Origin: Sphingobacterium sp. ML3W
GTDB taxonomy: Bacteria; Bacteroidota; Bacteroidia; Sphingobacteriales; Sphingobacteriaceae
Length of the DNA: 64,000 nucleotides
NCBI RefSeq assembly: GCF_000747525.1
Contig: NZ_CP009278.1
Location: 682,001 to 746,000 of the forward strand
Reading direction: 5' to 3'
Shown: piece by piece, positions 8,855-16,551 of the stretch
Position numbering within the stretch: position 1 is the stretch's first letter
Layout: the number at the start of each line of letters is the position of its first letter
Made by a program: the position numbers and the translations under genes
Notes under the pieces: model-generated
Seen by the model: the letters and a program-made list of their open reading frames with translations, nothing else
Database searches by the model: none
Told to the model about the DNA's origin: nothing

Positions 8855-10600
8855 ATGCAACTTAACACCCAATTATTGGTCGATCGATTGGTTCAGCGGA
8901 TTGATTTAGATCGTATTTTTTTGTTTAATTTTCTCAATGATAGCGTCGAAAGTCCACATCTATTGTTGGTCGTGAATCCTGTAAAAGGTATCTCTGTTCA
9001 AAGTATTGAACCTATTATTCGCCTTTGTATGGCCGATATGCCCGATATTCCATTCCATGTGATATGGACAGGGGAGTGGAGCAATCAGTTGAAAAAGGGA
9101 AGTCTTTATTATACGTATGCGTCTCTGCCTGCGCACCTGCTTTATCAGGCAGACAGCAAAAAGACCCCCATTTTAGGGGGTAAGCTAGTGGTCAGTTTAA
9201 TGGAAATGTCTCATGTGGACTATGCTAAAGGCAAAAATTTAGCAGATGAATTCATGTTCGCCTGTTACAATTTTCAATCTAAAACGGATTATTTTCAAGC
9301 AACAGCCATGTTGCATCAGTTTATTGTGTTGCGGTTAAAAGGGTTTCAAACCATGGCGGGTGTAACGATTGGTAAAGCGCAAAATCTGGAGCATATTCTC
9401 AAACTGATGCGTGGCACTTTACCGGGACTTTTTAAGATTTTTACTTATGATACGCATAGTACGCCTTTGCTGCGGTTATTGGATACTTGTCATGTTTATT
9501 CAAAGAAAAAAGATCGTTTCGATATTTTAGAAGAAGAATTTGAGTTTTTATTGGCGCATTGTCAGGCATTTGGTCAGGCTTTGGATAGTATGGTTGATTT
9601 TATATGGAATGGCGTAGCGGTATATCTTAAAGAGAGAAGTGATCATGCTGCTACTGTACCAGTAGATAAAGAATCTGCTGTTGTCATGGTTAAAAAAGTT
9701 CAGTCGATTGTTGCTGGACCTATCATCATGGAAAATTTCTCCAGTTTTCCTTGGCCTCAAAAGTATAAGGATGATGCGAATGCACTGATAGATAAAATTT
9801 ATTCAGTTTATCGACCTGAACAGATTTTATTGGTCAATTATCAAACCGTAGGATTTTCAAAAGGTAATCCTTTTCATGATAAAGTTGATGTTGGGGCGAA
9901 TGACATCAAAATGGAGCTTTATTTGGTTGTTTTAACAAAGAAAAGCTTACCCTTTTCATTTCGACGCAGGCATTTTGGGGATGTGGGCGCTTCTTTAGTC
10001 TTTCTAGATCTTCCCTATGTGGAGAAGCATCTGGCAATGGGAAGCCGGTTTGTGAATATCGTATGGGAAAAATCTTACGTTTTGCGGCAAAAGTCTACTT
10101 TCAACTCGCAGCTGGTACCTGGAGAAGTAGACTGGAGCCGTAAACTTGAGAAGATAAAAGTGATAGCAGACAATGCGATTGCTGTCATGCGAAACCTCTT
10201 AATGACGATGACAGATGCTCCTTTATTGATGCCCGACGCGGCTTTGCTATTACTGCGCGAGTTGCATCATATCGGTATTCATACTTACCTCCGTTGTGCC
10301 ATTGGTTTTATTCCTAAAAATATGGATTTGCAAGAACTTATGGATTGGTCTGCCATTGCCAGTTTTGAAGTGATAGATGGTGTCTTGGGGGGTAATGAAA
10401 TCAACAAGCTGATTCTTTCAATTATTCTAAAACCAAACGATATCTGGTGGAAAAGTTTGGCGATGGATATGGATGAAAAACATGAAGCGGTTGTCATTAC
10501 ACAAGGCCGCGCTGTTGTTGAATTGTATGAGCGCTTGTTTAAAGGGGTAGTTCACTCTATTGAACAACGTGTTGCTGCTCATGAGGGGAACGTTAAATAA
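8855..10600 (+). CDS. Duplicated degenerate nucleotidyltransferase-HEPN protein
   Basis: A protein of 581 residues that I read as two copies of the NTase-HEPN architecture. First NTase-like region: about 5-100, with FLFNFLND and HLLLVV where active enzymes have a GS motif and a DLLV-type acidic motif. First HEPN-like region: about 120-250, with DYFQATAMLHQ and KAQNLEHIL, then LLRLLDTCHVYS. Second NTase-like region: about 305-405, with EQILLVNYQTVG and KMELYLVVL, where GS has become NY and the acidic pair is reduced to E-L-Y. Second HEPN-like region: about 440-530, with LLRELHHIGIHTYLRC and NMDLQELMDW. Catalytic residues look lost in both NTase copies, so a binding or scaffold role is more likely than nucleotidyl transfer. 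First gene of a five- to six-gene run; the next ATG is 16 bp away. Domain calls come from pattern comparison only. Confidence 0.6.
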   Translation: MQLNTQLLVDRLVQRIDLDRIFLFNFLNDSVESPHLLLVVNPVKGISVQSIEPIIRLCMADMPDIPFHVIWTGEWSNQLKKGSLYYTYASLPAHLLYQADSKKTPILGGKLVVSLMEMSHVDYAKGKNLADEFMFACYNFQSKTDYFQATAMLHQFIVLRLKGFQTMAGVTIGKAQNLEHILKLMRGTLPGLFKIFTYDTHSTPLLRLLDTCHVYSKKKDRFDILEEEFEFLLAHCQAFGQALDSMVDFIWNGVAVYLKERSDHAATVPVDKESAVVMVKKVQSIVAGPIIMENFSSFPWPQKYKDDANALIDKIYSVYRPEQILLVNYQTVGFSKGNPFHDKVDVGANDIKMELYLVVLTKKSLPFSFRRRHFGDVGASLVFLDLPYVEKHLAMGSRFVNIVWEKSYVLRQKSTFNSQLVPGEVDWSRKLEKIKVIADNAIAVMRNLLMTMTDAPLLMPDAALLLLRELHHIGIHTYLRCAIGFIPKNMDLQELMDWSAIASFEVIDGVLGGNEINKLILSIILKPNDIWWKSLAMDMDEKHEAVVITQGRAVVELYERLFKGVVHSIEQRVAAHEGNVK

Positions 10601-10615
10601 CTATAAACTTAAATT

Positions 10616-11281
10616 ATGAAAACAGCTCATATTATTAAAAGCTCCTATTCAGGAATGATGTATTCACGTGATTTTCAATTGTGGTACACGTATTTAAGTC
10701 GTAGGCTTAATCAAGGTTGGAGTCCGCAAGACTTGTCATTTTTACTGGGTAAACCGGATCATTTCTATATGGATTTTGAGAAAATGTTTCAGGTTTCTAA
10801 ATTTTTATCTGCCGAGTCTCTGCTATTAGATCGCGTATATATCAGTTCGGAGGTCGTGCCAATGGCCTTTCATCTTGAACCGTATGAAGTTTCAACTGAA
10901 CGTATCGTTCGTGTCAAAATAGAGGAAGATGATGTAAAGTGGAACTATACAATTGAAATTCCTTGGCGATTTGAGCTAGGGAAAAAGTGTTCTGCGGCAC
11001 CTTTGTTATATATGGAGGAATGGAAAGCTGAGAAGGACTTGCAATTGGAGTCGGATGCGATGATACATGTACGGGGTAAATTGGATTTTTTATTGGACAA
11101 GAAAATTCTTGAAAGAGGAAAATCATCTTGGGAATTGTTTCAGGAAGTTTGTACGACAGGATTATCGCAATTGACAATTTATCCTAGGCATTTGAAAAAC
11201 TGTTTGTATACCATGATCCAGCAGGGAAAAATAGTGGTGCGCAATGTGGAGAATCGTTATTGTTTTAGTTCCATAGTATAA
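10616..11281 (+). CDS. Uncharacterised protein with HTH-like motif, paralogue 1
   Basis: A soluble protein of 221 residues, second in the HEPN operon. It shares the motif WSPQDLSFLLG (about 35-45) with the next gene (YSPEELSFLLG); the spacing of hydrophobic residues and the following KMFQ/RLERL helix resemble a Cro/Xre helix-turn-helix. The C-terminal 40 residues (YPRHLKNCLYTM, then VVRNVENRYCF) could form a winged helix. I do not recognise a characterised family. No signal peptide or membrane helix is seen. A regulatory or DNA-binding role is a guess from the motif. Confidence 0.6.
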   Translation: MKTAHIIKSSYSGMMYSRDFQLWYTYLSRRLNQGWSPQDLSFLLGKPDHFYMDFEKMFQVSKFLSAESLLLDRVYISSEVVPMAFHLEPYEVSTERIVRVKIEEDDVKWNYTIEIPWRFELGKKCSAAPLLYMEEWKAEKDLQLESDAMIHVRGKLDFLLDKKILERGKSSWELFQEVCTTGLSQLTIYPRHLKNCLYTMIQQGKIVVRNVENRYCFSSIV

Positions 11282-11297
11282 ATATAGGTGATTTGTT

Positions 11298-11951
11298 ATG
11301 ATAGAATTATATGAGAATGCGAGGGAAAAATATCGTTTCCAGACAACTATGCGGTATGCAAGTTCAATCTATTTTCTGCTATTGAATCGAATAAGTTACG
11401 AATATAGTCCTGAAGAGCTTTCGTTTTTGTTAGGGCAGGAAGATGACTTTGTGTGGCGATTAGAACGACTTAAGATAGCTATGGGGAATCTCGAGTTGAT
11501 GATTCATCTAAATTGGGTATTTGAAGGGAGGAATCTTTGTTTTGAATCTTATGATGATGAAATAACATATGATTTCGAACTCGAGATCTGGATGGAGGAT
11601 GGGGTGAGATACTACCAAATGGATTATTTTATTAATTCCGTTGAAAGCATGTCTTTTTTCAGATTAATGGAAAATATCAACATAAAAAGCATCAAGCAGG
11701 CAGAAGAATCAAGTGCATTGAAACGGGGTATATGCCGAACGTTTTTTGAGGTTTTATTGCCTACAGACTTTTTTAAAAAGCCTAAGTCAGCTAGAGAAGT
11801 TAAGTTTCAACTTGATAATCATTCGGATATTAAAATCCCCGTTATTCATCTTAAAGAAGAGTTGGATTTGCTATGGGGCAGAAAGGGCGCTGCTCCTCTA
11901 AAAAGAAGTAAGGCCAAGAGCTTTGGTTATCGGTATAGCCTACACAAATAA
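11298..11951 (+). CDS. Uncharacterised protein with HTH-like motif, paralogue 2
   Basis: A protein of 217 residues, 16 bp after its paralogue. The shared block is YSPEELSFLLGQEDDFVWRL, with the look of a helix-turn-helix (E-E-L, then G, then a second helix). The middle is rich in acidic and aromatic residues. The C-terminus is basic and ends FGYRYSLHK, recalling the NRYCF end of paralogue 1. Similarity between the two proteins is limited to these parts, so the duplication is old. Function unknown. Confidence 0.6.
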   Translation: MIELYENAREKYRFQTTMRYASSIYFLLLNRISYEYSPEELSFLLGQEDDFVWRLERLKIAMGNLELMIHLNWVFEGRNLCFESYDDEITYDFELEIWMEDGVRYYQMDYFINSVESMSFFRLMENINIKSIKQAEESSALKRGICRTFFEVLLPTDFFKKPKSAREVKFQLDNHSDIKIPVIHLKEELDLLWGRKGAAPLKRSKAKSFGYRYSLHK

Positions 11952-11982
11952 AAAGATGTTAAAATTTTTAAACTAAATATTT

Positions 11983-12726
11983 ATGGAAAATAAGCAGCCC
12001 GAAGCTATTGTAGTACCAAAAAGTTTTAGACTTGCCTGTCAGCTTTTTGGTATTGCAGTACCTGATTTTTTACAATTATATGTAAATCATTTTTCCTACA
12101 TGGATCAGTATTTTCATGACAACTCCGTTTATGATTTGGTGACTAAATCTTTCGACTATGTGCTTCCTGAAAAGGATGACTTGAATGTTGAACTGAATGA
12201 AATGGACCGTGCTCGAGGGGCGAAACTTGTGCAGCAGCAAATTAAGCTCTCCATAAACAGGAACTATAGTTATGGACAAAGAAGAAATAAAGGGAAGTTG
12301 TTGACTAATCAACTCTTTGACCTTTGTTCAAAAGGCTGTGAATTGAAGAATGTGATTTACCTCGATGAAGAAACCAAGATAAGCTTAAACAAGGATTTGT
12401 TGTTAATGTCTCTTCTTACGGGTTTTTCGGTACCACAGTTTCTGAATAGCATCATGCAATGTTTAACCCTCCCTGACTATCTTGCTAGAATGCATTTGGA
12501 TAAAGGTATATACAACCCTGTTGTAGCAGTATATATTAGGGTATTTGACGGTTTTGGTAATATCTGTGATAAGGAATATCAAGAATCTAAAGCATGCCGT
12601 GAGCTGATTATGGAAATTCAAGAGTTAAATAAACGTTACTTCTTTTGTCAAGATGTGGAGCAAAGAATCTCGTTTTATCAGGAATGGTTAGATAACTATT
12701 TAGAGAATAAAATTTCAATTTATTAG
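11983..12726 (+). CDS. Uncharacterised helical protein with internal duplication
   Basis: A protein of 247 residues. Two related helical segments are visible: FRLACQLFGIAVPDFLQLYV (starts near 15) and LLMSLLTGFSVPQFLNSIMQ (starts near 138), each followed by a D-Q-Y or P-D-Y motif. The next gene carries one further copy. No signal peptide, membrane helix or catalytic motif is apparent. Its stop is only 2 bp from the next start, so the two are almost certainly co-translated and their products may interact. I do not recognise a named family. Confidence 0.6.
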   Translation: MENKQPEAIVVPKSFRLACQLFGIAVPDFLQLYVNHFSYMDQYFHDNSVYDLVTKSFDYVLPEKDDLNVELNEMDRARGAKLVQQQIKLSINRNYSYGQRRNKGKLLTNQLFDLCSKGCELKNVIYLDEETKISLNKDLLLMSLLTGFSVPQFLNSIMQCLTLPDYLARMHLDKGIYNPVVAVYIRVFDGFGNICDKEYQESKACRELIMEIQELNKRYFFCQDVEQRISFYQEWLDNYLENKISIY

Positions 12727-12728
12727 AT

Positions 12729-13100
12729 ATGAATAATTTAAAGGACATTAAGCTCACAAATGAGTTTAAGCAGTTTTGTGACATTTTTAATTTTACACCT
12801 GAAAAGGTGATTCAGGATTTTGTTGATAAAGTGGATATTGCACAGTACATGTGCTTTCCAATGGATCCTGATCGATGGGCAAATCTGTTCATGATGGAGT
12901 ATTTGATTAAATACACGGAGTCTGAAAATGCATTGAAAGGTTACCTTCAATTTGGTGAAAAATGGGTTGAGATTATGAGATCTGGCGATAAAAATGCTGT
13001 CGAAAAGACTAAAAAATTATTGGAGAACTGGCATAAGGCTGTGTTGGAAGAGCGTATCAATAAGATTATGAACGCCGACGAAGGTAAATTAGAAGAATAG
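12729..13100 (+). CDS. Uncharacterised small helical protein
   Basis: A charged, helical protein of 123 residues. Residues 10-40 (FKQFCDIFNFTPEKVIQDFV, then DIAQYM) align by eye with the unit found twice in the preceding protein, so this is a one-unit paralogue. The C-terminal half is a long amphipathic, probably coiled-coil stretch with many Lys and Glu. It starts 2 bp after the preceding stop. Function unknown. Confidence 0.55.
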   Translation: MNNLKDIKLTNEFKQFCDIFNFTPEKVIQDFVDKVDIAQYMCFPMDPDRWANLFMMEYLIKYTESENALKGYLQFGEKWVEIMRSGDKNAVEKTKKLLENWHKAVLEERINKIMNADEGKLEE

Positions 13101-13129
13101 TAGCATTCTATTGGTGGCTTGTTGTAAGT

Positions 13130-13270
13130 ATGGACTATACAAGTTCTGAAGATAGTCGTGGAGATGCTTATCTAAAAGAAATTTATGAAAATTTGCGTCG
13201 CGTGATTGAAGCAGCTCAATTAATTTATAGTTGGAATATGGAAAAATGGCCACGTTTGTTTGCAACCTAA
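13130..13270 (+). CDS. Possible 46-residue small protein at the end of the HEPN operon
   Basis: An ATG-to-TAA reading frame of 46 codons, 29 bp after the preceding gene. The predicted peptide begins MDYTSSEDSRGDAYL and continues as one amphipathic helix (EIYENLRRVIEAAQLIY), ending KWPRLFAT. Its composition looks like protein rather than chance translation. It could be a genuine small partner protein or the remnant of a longer gene. No known family recognised. Confidence 0.4.
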   Translation: MDYTSSEDSRGDAYLKEIYENLRRVIEAAQLIYSWNMEKWPRLFAT

Positions 13271-13353
13271 CATGCAGAACATCTTTTAAGAAGTGATTTC
13301 GTTGTCACATTTTATTGAGATTTAACGTTATCATATGACTAACAATATAGATT

Positions 13354-13848
13354 ATGATTAAAAAGTATTTTTGCGGTGTCGCGATCTTGGCTCTCTTCAG
13401 CAATTGCAGTGAAGATAGTGGTACACCAATTTTAGAAATCCCAAAAGATGTTCAAAAGCAATTAGGAGCTTATGTCTGGTATCATATTACCGCTGATATA
13501 AAAGATGAAAATGAGTATGCTAACTACAAATTGCTTGACTGTGAAATGGACAATAGTTACCACTTTCTGTTTCAAGAAAATTTAAATCAGTTGAATTTTG
13601 ACCCAGGAACTAAAGTTTGTAAGGTTAATACGGGGCGCTTTGAACAGATCGTTTTTAAGAAGAAAAATAGTTCCAATTTTACTTTTAATAAAGAAAGCGG
13701 TACGATTAAGTTTGAGGATCAAGATCAATACTCTTCTTACTTGGCGGTGGTTAATGGCGATAAATTGGTGCTGGCCAGTCAAAATAATAACCCTGCGGCC
13801 AATGTGGTACCAGTGAAGTATTATTTTAAAGGGGTGAAAGCGCAATAA
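13354..13848 (+). CDS. Small secreted lipoprotein of unknown function
   Basis: A protein of 164 residues with a type II signal peptide: a short basic start, the hydrophobic stretch VAILALFSN and the lipobox cysteine C18 followed by SED. The mature part alternates beta-type segments (FEQIVFKKK, GTIKFED, KLVLASQ), as in lipocalin-like lipoproteins of Bacteroidota, but no family signature is firm. It lies 83 bp after the small ORF, could share its transcript, and is followed by a strong terminator. Confidence 0.7.
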   Translation: MIKKYFCGVAILALFSNCSEDSGTPILEIPKDVQKQLGAYVWYHITADIKDENEYANYKLLDCEMDNSYHFLFQENLNQLNFDPGTKVCKVNTGRFEQIVFKKKNSSNFTFNKESGTIKFEDQDQYSSYLAVVNGDKLVLASQNNNPAANVVPVKYYFKGVKAQ

Positions 13849-13913
13849 TTTGAGTTTTTTGATAAAGAAATTATCAAGATTGGGTAGGAATAGGATCATG
13901 CGTTTTAAAATAC

Positions 13914-13944
13914 AAAAAAAGGAAGATTTATTCTTCCTTTTTTT
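13914..13944 (+). terminator. Rho-independent terminator after the lipoprotein gene
   Basis: A perfect 13-bp stem (13914-13926 with 13932-13944) and a 5-nt loop; the 3' arm ends in seven T. It closes the 8.8-13.9 kb block and separates it from the GH3 gene. Confidence 0.85.
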
Positions 13945-14050
13945 ATCCCTATGCTTCTGGAAATATTAATTCCGAATTACGGATTTCTAATACTAAAGCT
14001 TTATTTTAGTGGTTTAGAAACCGACTACTTACCCTTTTATAAAATTATAA

Positions 14051-16417
14051 ATGAAACTCAGCAGTATCTTTTTTGGTGGAATGCTATTCCTTACAAGCCC
14101 TAATCTACAAGCACAGCAAATTCCGTATAAAAACAGTAATCTTCCGGTAGAAAATAGAGTTCAGGATCTATTGGGTAGGATGACAACGGATGAAAAAGTG
14201 GGACAATTATCGAAATTGTTAGGATGGGAAATGTATGAGAAGGGACCTGCTGGTGTTGGGGTGAGTGCAAAACTTAAAAAAGCAGTTAAAGAACAGCATA
14301 TTGGTTTGCTATGGGCAACCTTACGTGCTGATCCGTGGACACAGAAAACACTTTTAAATGGTCTAAGTCCTGTGGAGGCGGCTCGTGCTACAAATGCAAT
14401 CCAACGGTATATGTTGGATAGTACGCGTTTGGGTATTCCTTTATTATTGTCGGAAGAAGCTCCCCATGGCCATATGGCTATCGGCGCAACAGTTTTCCCA
14501 ACAGCTATCGGACAGGCGAGTACCTGGAATCCAGCATTAATAGAACAAATGGCTGGAACGATTGCAAAAGAGACTTATGCCGTTGGTGGTAAAAATGGTT
14601 ACGGTCCTGTTTTAGATTTAGCTCGCGACCCCCGTTGGTCGCGTACCGAAGAGACTTATGGTGAAGATGCATATTTGATCGGACAGATGGGAAAAGCGAT
14701 GGTGAAGGGTTTCCAGGGTGGTGGCTTAGGCAAAGAGGATAAGATTATTGGAACGCTTAAACATTTTGTTGCGTATGCAGTTCCTGAGGGCGGGCATAAT
14801 GGTGAGGCTGTTTCCATTGGTGAAAGGGCTTTAAGACATCATTTTTTGTATCCTTTTGAACAAGCAGTAAAGGCAGGTGTTGGTTCGGTGATGACGGCTT
14901 ATAATAGTATTGATGGTATTCCATGTTCGGCAAACCCTTGGCTATTGAAGGATATATTGCGTAAGGAATGGGGTTTTAATGGTTTTGTCGTCTCTGACTT
15001 ATTGAGTATATCGGGATTGAATGGTGGCCATGCTACGGCATCGAATGGTGCAGAAGCCGCTTCACAAAGTATACATTCCGGTCTTGATGTCGATTTGAGT
15101 GGTACAGGTTATGGCGCTAATTTATTGCAGGCTGTACAGGCTGGACTTGTGGAAAGTGCTGTGCTAGATACGGCCGTGGCTCGGGTATTACGGATGAAAT
15201 TTAACTTGGGTTTATTTGACCGTCCTTTTGTGGATGAAAAGCTTGTCTTGAAAAAAGTAGGTACTCAAGCCAATAGGGAAATGGCAAGAAAGGTTGCTCA
15301 GGAATCCATTGTGTTGCTGAAAAATGAGGCGAATCTGCTGCCTTTGAAAAAGACAATCAAGCGCATCGCTGTTGTAGGTCCTAATGCGGATAATGTCTAT
15401 AATCAATTGGGTGATTACACCGCTCCGCAGGCAGAGGCTAAGGTGACGACTGTGCTAAATGGTATCCGTGCTGCGGTGGGAAAGGGTACTCAGATTGATT
15501 ATGTAAAAGGCTGTGCGATAAGGGATACTTTACACAGTCATGTTCAAGAGGCGGTTGCTGCTGCTCAGTTGTCCGATGTTGTTGTGGTCGTATTAGGAGG
15601 TTCTAGTGCGCGTGATTTTAAGACTTCTTATCAAGCTACTGGTGCGGCTAACGTGGATATCAATGCCATCAGCGATATGGAGAGTGGTGAGGGCTTTGAT
15701 CGTGTTTCTTTGGATATGATGGGGGATCAATTGAAATTATTAAAAGCATTGGAACAAACGGGTAAGCCAATTGTATTGGTGACCATCATGGGGAGACCGT
15801 TGAATTTAAATTGGGCATCTGAACATATTCCTGCTATTGTCAATGCTTGGTACCCAGGACAGGAGGGGGGCTTGGCGATAGCAGATGTGCTTTTTGGAGA
15901 CTATAACCCTGCAGGTCGTTTGCCAATTTCAATACCACGCTCCGTAGGACAATTACCGGTACATTACAATCATAACAAACCGAAGCATCATGATTATGTA
16001 GAGATGACAGCTAAACCTTTGTATACTTTTGGTTATGGTTTGAGTTATAGTGCATTTGATTATTCAAGTCTTCATGTTGATTTGAAAGAAAATACTGATG
16101 ATTTTATTTGTACAGTTTCTTTTGATGTGGAAAATAAAGGGTCGATGAGTGGCGATGAAGTCGCACAATTGTACGTTGTAGATGAGGTGAGTTCTGTCGT
16201 AACAGCTGTAAAACAATTAAAACGTTTTGAACGTAAGTCTATTGGAGTAGGGGAGCGTGTGCGTATCTCTTTTCAATTGACAAAAGAAGATTTGAAACTA
16301 TGGGCTGTGGATAGCGTTTGGAAAACAGAGAAAGGAAAGTTCAAATTGCTTATCGGCGCTGGTTCGGATGATTTGCGATTGGAAGGTGTACTGGAATTGA
16401 AGAAAGATTATTTGTAG
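14051..16417 (+). CDS. Secreted GH3 glycosidase (beta-glucosidase-like)
   Basis: An exported retaining exo-glycosidase of 788 residues. The signal peptide ends near LQAQ (about residue 22). The GH3 N-terminal barrel contains SEEAPHGH, RDPRWSRTEETYGED, KHFVAY and the nucleophile D316 in GFVVSDLLS. The GH3 C-terminal domain follows (about 415-650), then a fibronectin III-like domain (about 695-780). The linkage and sugar cannot be fixed: beta-glucosidase, beta-xylosidase and related activities share this layout. The usual Trp after the nucleophile (VVSDW) is Leu here, which may affect the -1 subsite. Flanked by terminators, so transcribed alone. Confidence 0.92.
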   Translation: MKLSSIFFGGMLFLTSPNLQAQQIPYKNSNLPVENRVQDLLGRMTTDEKVGQLSKLLGWEMYEKGPAGVGVSAKLKKAVKEQHIGLLWATLRADPWTQKTLLNGLSPVEAARATNAIQRYMLDSTRLGIPLLLSEEAPHGHMAIGATVFPTAIGQASTWNPALIEQMAGTIAKETYAVGGKNGYGPVLDLARDPRWSRTEETYGEDAYLIGQMGKAMVKGFQGGGLGKEDKIIGTLKHFVAYAVPEGGHNGEAVSIGERALRHHFLYPFEQAVKAGVGSVMTAYNSIDGIPCSANPWLLKDILRKEWGFNGFVVSDLLSISGLNGGHATASNGAEAASQSIHSGLDVDLSGTGYGANLLQAVQAGLVESAVLDTAVARVLRMKFNLGLFDRPFVDEKLVLKKVGTQANREMARKVAQESIVLLKNEANLLPLKKTIKRIAVVGPNADNVYNQLGDYTAPQAEAKVTTVLNGIRAAVGKGTQIDYVKGCAIRDTLHSHVQEAVAAAQLSDVVVVVLGGSSARDFKTSYQATGAANVDINAISDMESGEGFDRVSLDMMGDQLKLLKALEQTGKPIVLVTIMGRPLNLNWASEHIPAIVNAWYPGQEGGLAIADVLFGDYNPAGRLPISIPRSVGQLPVHYNHNKPKHHDYVEMTAKPLYTFGYGLSYSAFDYSSLHVDLKENTDDFICTVSFDVENKGSMSGDEVAQLYVVDEVSSVVTAVKQLKRFERKSIGVGERVRISFQLTKEDLKLWAVDSVWKTEKGKFKLLIGAGSDDLRLEGVLELKKDYL

Positions 16418-16422
16418 GGAAA

Positions 16423-16458
16423 ACATAAAGAGAGCCACAGAAGTGACTCTCTTTATGT
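16423..16458 (+). terminator. Terminator after the GH3 gene
   Basis: A stem of 12 bp plus 3 bp separated by one mismatch (16423-16438 with 16443-16458) starts 6 bp after the stop codon. There is no long T run, so it may act mainly as a 3'-end stabiliser. Confidence 0.6.
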
Positions 16459-16494
16459 GATTATTGAGTTTTCTATTCAATAGCTAAAATAAAA

Positions 16495-16524
16495 AACCGC
16501 TTCATAATTTCTTATGAAGCGGTT
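16495..16524 (-). terminator. Terminator of the SusCD operon
   Basis: A perfect 13-bp stem (16495-16507 with 16512-16524) and a 4-nt loop. On the minus strand it is followed by a T run (AAAAAA at 16491-16496 on the plus strand). It lies 28 bp after the susD-like stop. Confidence 0.82.
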
Positions 16525-16551
16525 AGATTCAGTTTACTAAATCAAAATCTA

